From positions 2,232,001 through 2,296,000 of the forward strand of contig NZ_JAWQJT010000001.1 of the NCBI RefSeq assembly GCF_033441515.1: DNA of 64,000 bases, written 5' to 3'. Within the stretch, counting starts at the first letter, position 1. Every line of letters begins with the position of its first letter. The notes under the pieces are model-generated. The model saw only the letters and a program-made list of their open reading frames with translations. It did no database searches and had not been told where the DNA came from. This document shows positions 27,799-35,715 of the stretch, piece by piece. The position numbers were made by a program, and so were the translations under genes. The DNA comes from Amycolatopsis solani. Its GTDB lineage: Bacteria; Actinomycetota; Actinomycetes; Mycobacteriales; Pseudonocardiaceae.

Positions 27799-28491
27799 CT
27801 ATAGCCGCGGGAGCCAGTGCTCCTCGGTCACCGAGAGCTCCTCGGTGGTCAGCACCGCGATGGCCGCGCGGTAGCCGTCCGCCGCCTTCAGGTCCGCCAG
27901 TCGCGTGCGGGCCGGGTCCAACGCCGCGTCCCCGGATGACACCAGCCGGGCCGGTTCGTCGTAGCGGGAGAACGTGATGCTCTGCAGCGGGATGCGCAGG
28001 CCCTTGCCCGTCGCCTTCATCACCGCTTCCTTGCGGGTCCAGTAGACGAAGAACGCCGCCGCCTTGTCGTCCGGGCCGAGGCCGGCCAGGTGGGCCGCTT
28101 CGGCGGGGCTCAGCGCGTAGTCGATCAGGCCGTCGTCCGCGCGGCGGTTCGCCGTCTCGACGTCCAGGCCGACCGGGACCGACGGGGTCGCCGCGAGGCC
28201 GATCAGGTCGCCCGAGTGCGAGATCGACAGCGTCAGGTCCGCGCCCGGCACCCGGGGGCGTCCGTGGGGCTTGCCGCAGTCTTCGCAGGTCGCGTCGAAC
28301 TTCACCGCCTCGGGGGTCAGGCCGAGCCGCTCCGCCGCGACCGTCTTCGCCAGCACGCGGCCGGTCAGGAAGCGGCGCTTGTCGGCGTCCTGCCGGTATG
28401 CCGCGAACCGGTCCTGCTCGGCTTCGTCCAGCAGGCGCAGGAAGCGCTCTTCGGCGGGCAACGGCGACGACCAGCGGACCACGATCTCCAT
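27799..28491 (-). CDS. 4'-phosphopantetheinyl transferase (Sfp/Gsp type)
   Basis: 230 residues from ATG 28491, which has a GGAGGGG site; the upstream in-frame extension is dropped. It loads the phosphopantetheine arm of CoA onto carrier proteins of polyketide, peptide or siderophore synthases. Motifs: LTLSISHSGDLIGLA (CoA contact), VPVGLDVETANRR (Mg-binding GxDxE) and YWTRKEAVMKATGKGL (WxxKEAxxK). Length matches the long Sfp class rather than AcpS. Its carrier-protein targets lie outside the window. Confidence 0.92.
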   Translation of the reverse strand: MEIVVRWSSPLPAEERFLRLLDEAEQDRFAAYRQDADKRRFLTGRVLAKTVAAERLGLTPEAVKFDATCEDCGKPHGRPRVPGADLTLSISHSGDLIGLAATPSVPVGLDVETANRRADDGLIDYALSPAEAAHLAGLGPDDKAAAFFVYWTRKEAVMKATGKGLRIPLQSITFSRYDEPARLVSSGDAALDPARTRLADLKAADGYRAAIAVLTTEELSVTEEHWLPRL

Positions 28492-28580
28492 CACCCCTCC
28501 GATCCTTCCGGGCGCCACGGCGCTTGTCACGAATTCGGGCGGAGGTCTGGGGTAATCCACCTCTCACGGGGTACTCTGGG

Positions 28581-28594
28581 TAAGCAAGCGCTTA
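28581..28594. promoter_or_regulatory. Putative TetR-type operator upstream of acyl-CoA dehydrogenase
   Basis: TAAGC-AAGC-GCTTA is a perfect 5-4-5 inverted repeat, 27 bp before the start codon. It partly resembles the CAAGnnCTTG core known for KstR2-like acyl-CoA-responsive TetR repressors. The regulator is not encoded adjacent. Confidence 0.5.
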
Positions 28595-28620
28595 GCCAGT
28601 GTCGGAGGAGCAGCTCACTA

Positions 28621-29790
28621 ATGGACTTTTCACTCAGCACCGAAGAACGGGAAGTGCGCGACTGGGTCCGCACGTTCGTCCAGCGGGAGCTGATCCCGCT
28701 CGAGCAGGAAGTCCTCCGCCGCGAGCGCGCGCACCAGCCCGGCCTGACCGGCGAGGAGCTGAAGGACCTCCAGCTGAAGGCCAAGGAGTCCGGCTTCTGG
28801 GGCGTCTTCACGCCGGAGGAGTACGGCGGCATGGGGCTGTCCGCCGTGATGGCCGCGCTGCTGGAGGCCGAGCTCGGCCGCACCTTCGTGCCGTTCCGCT
28901 TCGGCGGCGCCGCGGACAACATCCTGTTCCACGCCAACGAGGAGCAGAAGCAGACCTACCTGCTGCCGACCATCTCGGGCGAGCGCAAGTCGTGCTTCGC
29001 GATCACCGAGCCGGGCGCCGGGTCGGACGCCAAGGCCATCCGGACCACCGCCCGCAGGGACGGCACCGACTGGATCATCAACGGCGAGAAGACCTTCATC
29101 ACCGGGGGCAACGAAGCCGACTTCACGATGGTCTTCGCGATCACCGACCCGGAGAAGGGCGCGAACGGCGGCGTCACCTGCTTCCTCGTCGACCGCGAGG
29201 CCGGCTGGAAGTCCGAGTACATCGACACCATGGGCGAGTGGGGCCCGGCGTCGCTGATCTTCCAGGACGTCCGCGTGCCCGAGACGCAGATCCTCGGCGA
29301 AGAGGGCCGCGGCTTCGAACTCGCCATGCAGTGGATCGGCCAGGGCCGCTACCTCCTGCCGGCGCGCGCGATCGGTTCGTGCGAGCGGCTGATCACGATG
29401 GCCATCGAGCACGCCAACACGCGCGAGACGTTCGGGCAGAAGATCGCCGAACGCCAGGCCATCCAGTGGATGATCGCCGACTCCGGCGTCGAGCTCGAAG
29501 CGCTGCGCTGGCTCGTGCTCAACGCGGCCTGGCAGGTCGACCAGGGCGTCGACTCGCGGCACGCGCAGTCGATGGCGAAGCTGTACGGCGGCCAGAAGGC
29601 CAACGAGATCGTCGACCGCGTCCTGCAGATCCACGGCGGCATGGGGTACACGCGGGAGCTGCCGATCGAGCGGTGGTACCGCGAGCTGCGGCTGCTGCGC
29701 ATCTACGAAGGCACCGACGAGATCCAGCGCCGCACCATCGCGCGCAACCTGCTCAAGGGGCACGTGAAGGTCGGCGGCGTGCTCGGCTGA
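28621..29790 (+). CDS. Acyl-CoA dehydrogenase
   Basis: 389 residues from ATG 28621 with GGAGGAG upstream. FAD enzyme of acyl-CoA oxidation. Signature 1 FAITEPGAGSDAKAIRT (about 124-140); substrate-loop and dimer region GRYLLPARAIG; signature 2 QIHGGMGYTRELPIERWYRE; catalytic-Glu motif IYEGTDEIQRRTIAR near the end. The N-terminal segment EVRDWVRTFVQRELIPLE is of the long-chain/branched type. A TetR-like palindrome precedes it and a strong terminator follows, so it is a single-gene unit. Confidence 0.94.
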   Translation: MDFSLSTEEREVRDWVRTFVQRELIPLEQEVLRRERAHQPGLTGEELKDLQLKAKESGFWGVFTPEEYGGMGLSAVMAALLEAELGRTFVPFRFGGAADNILFHANEEQKQTYLLPTISGERKSCFAITEPGAGSDAKAIRTTARRDGTDWIINGEKTFITGGNEADFTMVFAITDPEKGANGGVTCFLVDREAGWKSEYIDTMGEWGPASLIFQDVRVPETQILGEEGRGFELAMQWIGQGRYLLPARAIGSCERLITMAIEHANTRETFGQKIAERQAIQWMIADSGVELEALRWLVLNAAWQVDQGVDSRHAQSMAKLYGGQKANEIVDRVLQIHGGMGYTRELPIERWYRELRLLRIYEGTDEIQRRTIARNLLKGHVKVGGVLG

Positions 29791-29806
29791 CGTCCCCGGA
29801 CGCGAA

Positions 29807-29842
29807 CGAGGCCACCTCCCGGACGTCCGGGAGGTGGCCTCG
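29807..29842. terminator. 36-bp perfect palindrome, bidirectional terminator
   Basis: Arms 29807-29824 and 29825-29842 are exact complements with no spacer (CGAGGCCACCTCCCGGAC and complement). It separates the convergent ends of the acyl-CoA dehydrogenase (29790) and the small gene ending at 29857. Confidence 0.8.
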
Positions 29843-29856
29843 GCGGTATTACGGGG

Positions 29857-30177
29857 TTACTGCTTGTTGCGGATGGCGATCGGGACGCCGGCCAGGTCCT
29901 CTTCGTTGCACAGGAGCTTCACGTCGTAGTACGGCGAACCCTGGCGGTCGTCGTAGTCGAGGTGGATGGCCAGGACGTCGAGCGGCTCGCCCAGCCACTC
30001 CTGCGCCTGCCGTAGCCACTTCGAGCACCGCTCCAAGGCGGTAGGGAGATCGTCATCACGGAACTCGACGGGGCGATAGGGGACATCCTGCACCTGATCG
30101 CGGGGGTGTGCCGGCGCCGGGAGGCCCGGCGCGAGACCCGAGTCGTCCAGTTCCAGTTGGATCGTTTCCTCAGTCAC
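29857..30177 (-). CDS. Small acidic protein of unknown function
   Basis: 106 residues from GTG 30177; the ribosome site is poor, so the start is uncertain. The composition is acidic, with a disordered Pro-rich N-terminal third, then a helical stretch LERCSKWLRQAQEWLGEP and a strand-like DVLAIHLDYDDRQGSPYYDVKLL. No known domain was recognised. No membrane segment or signal is visible. It stands alone between a palindromic terminator and a TetR gene. Confidence 0.55.
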   Translation of the reverse strand: MTEETIQLELDDSGLAPGLPAPAHPRDQVQDVPYRPVEFRDDDLPTALERCSKWLRQAQEWLGEPLDVLAIHLDYDDRQGSPYYDVKLLCNEEDLAGVPIAIRNKQ

Positions 30178-30235
30178 CCTTCGAGCGTCCCCCACGCACG
30201 CCGTCTGGGCAAGGCGTACACAGGTAAAAGCGCCG

Positions 30236-30877
30236 CTAAACGGACACCCCCCACTCTTTCGCGACGATTTCCCGGCACCGCCGCAAGTCGGTGAGACCCG
30301 GCGGTGCGGTGCAGCCCAGGGCCCTCGACACCAGCTCCGCGTAGTGCTCCGCGAGCTGGTCCAGCGCCAGCGGACCGCGCGGGGAGTACCAGCGGGCCAC
30401 GCCACTGCACATCTCCAGCAGTGCGAGCCGCGTCACGGCCGGGTGTTCGGTGTGGAACACGCCCGCCGCGACGCCTTCGTCGATCGCCGCCGCCCACAGG
30501 CGTTCGTAGGCGTCCCGCAACGCCACCACCGGCTCGCGCGCGGCCGGGGACAGGACGTCGACTTCGTTGTCCACCACGCGGGTTTCCGCCGGGCCGACCG
30601 CGTGCGCGAGCACGTGCAGCACGACCAGCGTGCGCAACCGGCGCACCGGGTCGCCGCCCCCCGCCGTCGCTTCGCGGGCCGCGTCGAGCAGGCGGTTCAG
30701 GGCCGTGTGCATGATCTCCGCGAGGAGATCTTCCTTGGTGCCCATGTAGTGGTACAGGCTCGCCGACGAGAGTTCCGCCTCCTGCGCCAGATCCCGGATG
30801 CCGGTGCCGTGGAACCCCTTGGTGGCGAACAGCTTCACCGCCGCCGCGCGGACGCGCTCCCGGCTCGTCACAGCCAT
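30236..30877 (-). CDS. TetR-family transcriptional regulator
   Basis: 213 residues from ATG 30877. The HTH (about 28-47) reads TGIRDLAQEAELSSASLYHY. The C-terminal part resembles the TetR_C KstR2-like or FadR-like group of acyl-CoA sensors. The start overlaps the end of the acyl-CoA ligase gene by 10 nt, so it is co-expressed with the enoyl-CoA hydratase and ligase and most likely represses their promoter near 33171. Confidence 0.88.
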   Translation of the reverse strand: MAVTSRERVRAAAVKLFATKGFHGTGIRDLAQEAELSSASLYHYMGTKEDLLAEIMHTALNRLLDAAREATAGGGDPVRRLRTLVVLHVLAHAVGPAETRVVDNEVDVLSPAAREPVVALRDAYERLWAAAIDEGVAAGVFHTEHPAVTRLALLEMCSGVARWYSPRGPLALDQLAEHYAELVSRALGCTAPPGLTDLRRCREIVAKEWGVSV

Positions 30878-32418
30878 GCCGCCGCCTTCGCGTCCCACGA
30901 CCCGGTGCGCGGGTCGGCCACCTTCCGCAGCTCGCCCTTGGCGACCCGCTCCGACGGCGTCATCGGCAGCGCGTCGGCGAACGCCCAGAAGCGCGGAACC
31001 TTGAAGTAGGCCAGCTTTCCCGCGCAGAACTCGGCCAGCGCGGCCGGTTCGGGGCGCTCGCCGTCGCACACGACGTACGCCTTGATCTCCTCGCCCCGCA
31101 GTTCGTCGGGCACCGCGACGACCGCCGCCAGCTTGACCGAGGGGTGCAGCAGCAGCGCGCGTTCGACCTCGTCCGCGGAGACGTTCTCACCGCTGCGGCG
31201 GATCATGTCCTTCGTCCGGCCGACGTAGTAGACGCGGCCGGCGTCGTCCAGCCGTGCGAGGTCGCCGGTGTGGAACCAGCCGTTCCCGAACGCCTTCGCC
31301 GTCGCTTCGGGATCTTCGTGGTACCCGTGCATCAGGCCGATGCCGCGGATCAGCAGCTGCCCGGTTTCCCCGCGCGGCAACGGCTTCCCGTCGTCGCCGG
31401 CGATCATCACCTCGCGGTCGCGGCTGGGCCGCCCGATGCAGCCGGTGCCGACGGTCTCGTCGTGGTCGGCCGCGGTCATCCGGATGTCGCCGCCGGTCTC
31501 GGTCATCCCGAACGCCTCGTACCACGGGACGCCCCAGCGCGCCTCCAGCTCGGCGTGCAGGTCCCGTGGGATGGCCGACGCGCAGATCGCGCGGACGCGG
31601 TGGTCACGATCGGCCGCCGACGGTTCCTGCCGCAGCAGCAGCGTCGGCATCAGGCCGAGGCAGTAGAACCACGTGACGCCGTGCTCGCGGACCTTCGCCC
31701 AGAACGTGCTGGGGTGGAACCGGTCCAGCACGACGAGGGTGGCGCCCCCGGCCAGCCCGAGCGCGACGTTCCACTGTGGATCGATGTAGTGGAACGGCTG
31801 CGCGGTCAGCAGCACGTCTTCTTCGCCGACGGCGGGGAAGTCGGTGGCCAGGCCGATCGCGAGCGTCGTCCAGTAGCGGTTCGGCAGGACGCAGCCCTTG
31901 GGGGCGCCCGTGGTGCCCGAGGTGTACTGGATGTTGACCGGCAGTTCCGGCACCGGGGTGAAGGCGCCGCTTTCACGTGAAAGCTCCGCCCCCAGGTCGC
32001 CGCTTTCACGTGAAAGCTCCGCTGGGGTGAGGACGTCGGTGAGGCCGATCCGGTTGAGGAGGCCGGTGAACTCTTCGGCGGCGACGGTCAGTTTCGCGCC
32101 GGAATGGCGGAGGACGTGGGCGCCGTCGAACTCCTGGTAGTTCGTGTTGACCGGCACCAGCTGCGCGCCGATCTTGGCCAGTGCCAGCCAGGTCAGCGGG
32201 AAGTCGGGCACGTTCCGCAGCATCACGGCGACCCGGTCGCCCGGGCCGATCCCGCGTCCGGCGAGCGCCGCGGCGGTTTCGGAACTGCGCCGGTCGACGT
32301 CCGCGAAGGTGAACCGTTCGCCGGTTTCGTCGAACACCCAGGCCGTGCGCTCCGGCCACAGCGCCGCGGCCCGCGTGACGAGCTGGGCGAGCGTGCCGAT
32401 CTCGGCGAGCGGCGTCAC
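30868..32418 (-). CDS. Acyl-CoA ligase (ANL superfamily) with in-frame palindromic repeats
   Basis: 516 residues. Activates a carboxylate to a CoA thioester. Motifs: YTSGTTGAPKGCVLP (phosphate loop, about 165-179), FGMTETGGD, GWFHTGDLARLD, RSGENVSADEVE, and the C-terminal VAKGELRK with the adenylation Lys. Just before the phosphate loop the chain reads AELSRESG-DLG-AELSRESG, encoded by two copies of a 25-bp palindromic unit (31965-32022); this hydrophilic insert is not part of the family core. The start overlaps the enoyl-CoA hydratase stop by 4 nt. The substrate is unknown. Confidence 0.9.
   Translation of the reverse strand: MTPLAEIGTLAQLVTRAAALWPERTAWVFDETGERFTFADVDRRSSETAAALAGRGIGPGDRVAVMLRNVPDFPLTWLALAKIGAQLVPVNTNYQEFDGAHVLRHSGAKLTVAAEEFTGLLNRIGLTDVLTPAELSRESGDLGAELSRESGAFTPVPELPVNIQYTSGTTGAPKGCVLPNRYWTTLAIGLATDFPAVGEEDVLLTAQPFHYIDPQWNVALGLAGGATLVVLDRFHPSTFWAKVREHGVTWFYCLGLMPTLLLRQEPSAADRDHRVRAICASAIPRDLHAELEARWGVPWYEAFGMTETGGDIRMTAADHDETVGTGCIGRPSRDREVMIAGDDGKPLPRGETGQLLIRGIGLMHGYHEDPEATAKAFGNGWFHTGDLARLDDAGRVYYVGRTKDMIRRSGENVSADEVERALLLHPSVKLAAVVAVPDELRGEEIKAYVVCDGERPEPAALAEFCAGKLAYFKVPRFWAFADALPMTPSERVAKGELRKVADPRTGSWDAKAAAWL
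31965..32022 (-). repeat. Two in-frame copies of a CTTTCACGTGAAAG palindromic unit
   Basis: The 25-bp sequence spanning 31965-31989 is repeated exactly at 31998-32022. Each copy is centred on the 14-bp palindrome CTTTCACGTGAAAG (31970-31983 and 32003-32016). The 33-bp period equals 11 codons, so the reading frame is kept; the product is a repeated LSRES peptide in a loop before the ATP-binding motif. Confidence 0.9.
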
Positions 32419-33152
32419 GTCCGGCTCCGGAAGGCCTCCGTGGACGCGGCGACCGCGGCCGAGGTTTCGGTGATGAGGGCGTGGCTGACCTCGAGCTCGA
32501 GCGCCGGCTCGACGTCGATCGGCGCGTCGAGGACGCGCTTGGCCATCGCCGCGGCCGCCGGCGGGTGCTCGGCGATCCGCTTCGCCCAGCTCAGCGCTTC
32601 GGCCTGGAGCTGGTCGGCGGGGACGGCGGCGTTGACCATGCCCAGCTCCGCGGCCTTCCGGCCGTCGAAGCGCTCGCCGAGCAGCAGGAGCTCCTTCGCC
32701 TTGAGCGGGCCGACGAGCAGCGGCAGCAGCCGCGACGCCGCACCGGTGACGCTCAGGCCGAGCGAGACCTCCGGGAACGCGAACACGGCGTCCTCGGCGG
32801 CCAGGATCAGGTCGCAGCCCAGCGCGAACTCCGCGCCGGCGCCGATCGCGTAGCCGTGCACCGCCGCGATCACCGGCTGGCGCAGCCCGCGCAGCCGCCG
32901 CGTGACGTCCTGGAGGCGGTCGAGCCGGGCCCGCGAGTCACCCGCGGGGGTGGGTTCTTTGAGGTCGTGGCCGGCGCAGAAGGCGCGCCCGTTCCCGGAC
33001 AGCACGACGACGCGCGCGTCGCTGCGAGCGGCCGCGTCGAGGGCGTCGAGGAAGTCGTCGACCAGGACGGCGGCGACCGCGTTCAGCCGCTCGGGCCGGT
33101 TCAGCCGGATCTGCGCGATGCCGTCCTCGACGGCGAAGTCCACGGTGGGCAT
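32415..33152 (-). CDS. Enoyl-CoA hydratase/isomerase
   Basis: 245 residues of the crotonase fold. The first CoA-binding block is LNRPERLNAV. The oxyanion-hole Gly and loop lie in GRAFCAGHDLKE and GYAIGAGAEFALGCDLILAAEDAVFAFPEV. At the classic catalytic position the second Glu is present (FPEVSLGLS), while the first, in AGAEFAL, is also a Glu, so hydratase activity is plausible. First gene of a three-gene operon with the ligase and TetR. The gap to the divergent amidohydrolase gene is 47 bp. Confidence 0.9.
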   Translation of the reverse strand: MPTVDFAVEDGIAQIRLNRPERLNAVAAVLVDDFLDALDAAARSDARVVVLSGNGRAFCAGHDLKEPTPAGDSRARLDRLQDVTRRLRGLRQPVIAAVHGYAIGAGAEFALGCDLILAAEDAVFAFPEVSLGLSVTGAASRLLPLLVGPLKAKELLLLGERFDGRKAAELGMVNAAVPADQLQAEALSWAKRIAEHPPAAAAMAKRVLDAPIDVEPALELEVSHALITETSAAVAASTEAFRSRT

Positions 33153-33170
33153 GAGGGCGATGCTAGACGT

Positions 33171-33186
33171 TCGATCGATCGATCGA
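33171..33186. promoter_or_regulatory. GATC-rich palindrome in divergent promoter region
   Basis: TCGATCGATCGATCGA is a 16-bp perfect palindrome built of four TCGA repeats, between the starts of the hydratase operon and the divergent amidohydrolase gene. It is a candidate site for the TetR protein encoded at the end of the operon. Low-complexity slippage is the alternative origin. Confidence 0.45.
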
Positions 33187-33199
33187 TAGCCTCTGGCTC

Positions 33200-34786
33200 A
33201 TGAAGGTCGACGCGGTTTACGAGAACGCCACGGTGTGGACGGGCGCGGGCGTCACCCATGCGCTCGCCGTGCTGCACGGCCGGGTCGTCGCGCTCGGCGA
33301 CGACGCGCTCGAGCTGTCGGCGCGCTCGCGGGTCGACCTCGCCGGCGGCTTCGTCGTGCCCGGCTTCCACGACGCCCACAACCACATGGCGTGGTTCGGC
33401 ATGGGCCTCGACGACGTCCCGCTCAGCGACTGCCGCAGCGTCGAGGAGGTCTACGACGCCGTCGCCGCGCGCGCCGCGACGCTCCCCGCCGGCAGCTGGG
33501 TGATCGGCAGCGGGTACGACCAGAACAAGCTCGCCGGCGGGCACCCCGACCGGCACGGCCTCGACCGCGCCGCGCCGGGCATGCTCGTGCGGCTCAAGCA
33601 CACGTCCGGGCACATGACCGTGGTCAACTCGGCCGTGCTCGACCAGCTCGACCTGGCGAACGTCCCGGTCGGCGGCGACGTCGTGCTTTCCCCGGACGGC
33701 TCGCCGACCGGGCTGCTGCGCGAGCAGGCCCAGCTGCTGCTGCGGCCGCTGACGTACCCGACGCCGGTCTCGCAGGTCGTGCGCGGGCTCGACCGGGCGT
33801 CCGCGCAGTACCTGGCCGAGGGCATCACCAGCGTCCAGGAAGCCGGGATCGGCGGCGGCCTGGTCGGCGAGACGCCCGTGGAGCTGGCCGCCTACCAGCA
33901 GGCGCGCGAGCAGGGCGTGCTGCGCGTGCGCAGCACGGTGATGGTCGCCGCGAGCGTGCTGCACGACCTCCCTGACGGCGCCGGCTTCGGTCTCGACCTC
34001 GGCCTGCGCACCGGCCTGGGCGACGAGTGGCTGCGCGTCGGCCCGATGAAGTTGTTCGCCGACGGCTCCCTGGTCGGGCGCACCTGCGCGATGCACGAGC
34101 CCTTCGACGGCGAGCCGGGCAACGTCGGCTACTTCCAGGTGCCTGAGGAGTCGCTGGCGCGCACGATCCGGCAAGCCCACGACGCGGGCTGGCAGATCGC
34201 GACGCACGCCATCGGCGATCGCGCGATCACCGTCGTCCTCGACGCCTACGAAGCCGCGTTGGCCGCTTCGCCGCGCACGGACCACCGGCACCGCATCGAG
34301 CACTGCGCGGTGCTCCAACCGGCGGAGCTGACCCGCCTGGCCGCGCTCGGGCTCATCCCGTCGCCGCAGGGCCGGTTCGTCAACGAGCTCGGCGACGGCA
34401 TGCGCGCCGCGCTCGGCGAGTCCCGCGTGCCGTGGTGCTACCGGCTGCGCAGCGTCCTCGACGCCGGCTGCGTGCTCCCCGCGTCCTCGGACCGCCCGGT
34501 CGTGAACGGCGCTCCGCTGCTCGCGCTCGCCGACATGGTTCGGCGGCGCACGGCGTCAGGCGCCCTCTTCGCGCCCGAAGAGGCGTTGACGCCGGAGCAG
34601 GCGTTGCGCGCGTACACGTACGGCTCGGCCTACGCGACCTTCGCCGAGCGTGACCTGGGCACGCTCGAACCCGGGAAGCTCGCCGATTTCGCCGTGTTGT
34701 CCGGGTCGCCGCTCGAAGAGTCCGCTTTGGACGACCTCACCGTGCAAGGCACCGCCGTCGGCGGCGAACTGCGTTATCAAGCGTGA
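33200..34786 (+). CDS. Amidohydrolase, YtcJ-like
   Basis: 528 residues. TIM-barrel metal-dependent hydrolase. GFHDAHNHMAWFG (about 56-68) carries the first metal-binding HxH. The carboxylated-Lys/strand block is in RVGPMKLFADGSLVGRT. WQIATHAIGDRAITVVLDAYE supplies the second His, HRIEHCAVL the third, and ASSDRPV the metal-site Asp. The C-terminus LGTLEPGKLADFAVLSGSPLE is standard. Length and spacing match the YtcJ/exoenzyme-like N-substituted-amide hydrolases. The substrate is unknown. Confidence 0.9.
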   Translation: MKVDAVYENATVWTGAGVTHALAVLHGRVVALGDDALELSARSRVDLAGGFVVPGFHDAHNHMAWFGMGLDDVPLSDCRSVEEVYDAVAARAATLPAGSWVIGSGYDQNKLAGGHPDRHGLDRAAPGMLVRLKHTSGHMTVVNSAVLDQLDLANVPVGGDVVLSPDGSPTGLLREQAQLLLRPLTYPTPVSQVVRGLDRASAQYLAEGITSVQEAGIGGGLVGETPVELAAYQQAREQGVLRVRSTVMVAASVLHDLPDGAGFGLDLGLRTGLGDEWLRVGPMKLFADGSLVGRTCAMHEPFDGEPGNVGYFQVPEESLARTIRQAHDAGWQIATHAIGDRAITVVLDAYEAALAASPRTDHRHRIEHCAVLQPAELTRLAALGLIPSPQGRFVNELGDGMRAALGESRVPWCYRLRSVLDAGCVLPASSDRPVVNGAPLLALADMVRRRTASGALFAPEEALTPEQALRAYTYGSAYATFAERDLGTLEPGKLADFAVLSGSPLEESALDDLTVQGTAVGGELRYQA

Positions 34787-34790
34787 TGAC

Positions 34791-35111
34791 TCACTTCCTT
34801 CCCACGAAATCGAGTGCTTCTTCCGCCAGTGCGGACCACGGCTGGGGCGACGCCGCGTCCAGCGCCAGCCACTCCTTCATCGGCGTGCCCTTGTTCGCGT
34901 CGAAGCGCACGCCGTGCCCGCCTTCGACCAGCTCGTCCACCCGGGCCTTGGGCAGCTTCAGCACCAGCTGCCCGCGGACGAACACGCAGAAGATCCGGCC
35001 GTGCGCGCGCAGGGCTGTGCGCCCGAACCCGCCGGTCGCGCCGGGTGGCGTGATGCCCGGGCGTCCGGTGAACTCGTCGACCAGGTCCTCGAACCGCTGC
35101 TCTGGTGACAT
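34791..35111 (-). CDS. TfoX N-terminal-domain protein
   Basis: 106 residues from ATG 35111 with a strong GGAGG-type site. The pattern FGRTALRAHGRIFCVFVRGQLVLKLPKARVDELV (about 29-62) is the TfoX_N/YjbR-like fold, and the remainder (GVRFDANKGTPMKEWLAL) fits too. Such stand-alone proteins in actinomycetes have no proven role; there is no sign of competence genes here. Its stop codon is 4 bp from the convergent amidohydrolase stop. Confidence 0.78.
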   Translation of the reverse strand: MSPEQRFEDLVDEFTGRPGITPPGATGGFGRTALRAHGRIFCVFVRGQLVLKLPKARVDELVEGGHGVRFDANKGTPMKEWLALDAASPQPWSALAEEALDFVGRK

Positions 35112-35166
35112 CGACCACCTCCGAGCCCGACAGTAACGACCACCACCGACAGAAACGGGAGGCGAG

Positions 35167-35610
35167 ATGCCCGTCCGCGACGCCGTCTTCGAAGACATCG
35201 AGGAAATCTGCGCGCTCATCGAGGAGCACGCCGTCTACGAGGACAACCACGACCTGAAGCTCGACCGCGCCGAGATGAGCGGGCACCTGTTCGGGCCGGA
35301 CCCGAAGGCGTGGGTGCTGCTCGCGACCCCGCCCGGCGAGCCCGGCACCGTGGCCGGCTTCGCGTTCTGCAGCTGGAACTTCTCGACGTGGGAGGCCCGT
35401 CCGGGGATCTGGCTGGACGACCTGTTCGTCCGTCCGGCCCACCGCCGCCACGGATTGGGCGGCGAGCTGCTGGACGAGCTGCGCAACCGCACGACCGGGC
35501 GCGTCGAGTGGGACATGCAGGAGGGCAACGAAAAGGGCCAGGCGTTCTACGCCCAGCTGGGCGCGGAGCCCGTCCCGGGCTGGATCCGCTACCGCTGGCG
35601 GCCGTACTGA
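35167..35610 (+). CDS. GNAT-family N-acetyltransferase
   Basis: 147 residues. Acetyl-CoA-binding motif A is in DDLFVRPAHRRHGLGGELLDEL (about 86-107), with RRHGLG as the pyrophosphate loop. The tail EGNEKGQAFYAQLGAEPV is motif B. The N-terminal part (AVYEDNHDLKLDRAEM) is like that of spermidine/spermine or thialysine acetyltransferases, so an amine substrate is plausible but unproven. Divergent from the TfoX gene, and followed by a terminator. Confidence 0.85.
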   Translation: MPVRDAVFEDIEEICALIEEHAVYEDNHDLKLDRAEMSGHLFGPDPKAWVLLATPPGEPGTVAGFAFCSWNFSTWEARPGIWLDDLFVRPAHRRHGLGGELLDELRNRTTGRVEWDMQEGNEKGQAFYAQLGAEPVPGWIRYRWRPY

Positions 35611-35646
35611 GGATGACTTTGGAGCACCGGTTGCGTGGCGCGCGAG

Positions 35647-35671
35647 GGTCCGGCCTGCTTTTGGCCGGACC
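35647..35671 (+). terminator. Terminator after the GNAT gene
   Basis: A perfect 9-bp stem, GGTCCGGCC (35647-35655) and GGCCGGACC (35663-35671), with loop TGCTTTT, 37 bp after the stop codon. Confidence 0.75.
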
Positions 35672-35675
35672 AGTG

Positions 35676-35691
35676 ACTTTCACGAGAAAGT
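35676..35691. promoter_or_regulatory. Putative operator of the DtxR-family regulator gene
   Basis: ACTTTC-ACGA-GAAAGT is a perfect 6-4-6 inverted repeat ending 24 bp before the regulator start. Autoregulation by the metal-dependent repressor is the simplest reading. It does not match the classic DtxR/IdeR iron box. Confidence 0.45.
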
Positions 35692-35715
35692 ACGTAGCCC
35701 CGTAAAGTATGCGGC

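Noticed and set aside
35676..35691. Considered as a classical IdeR/DtxR iron box
   Set aside because: The sequence does not match the known 19-bp iron-box pattern; kept only as a possible autoregulatory site.
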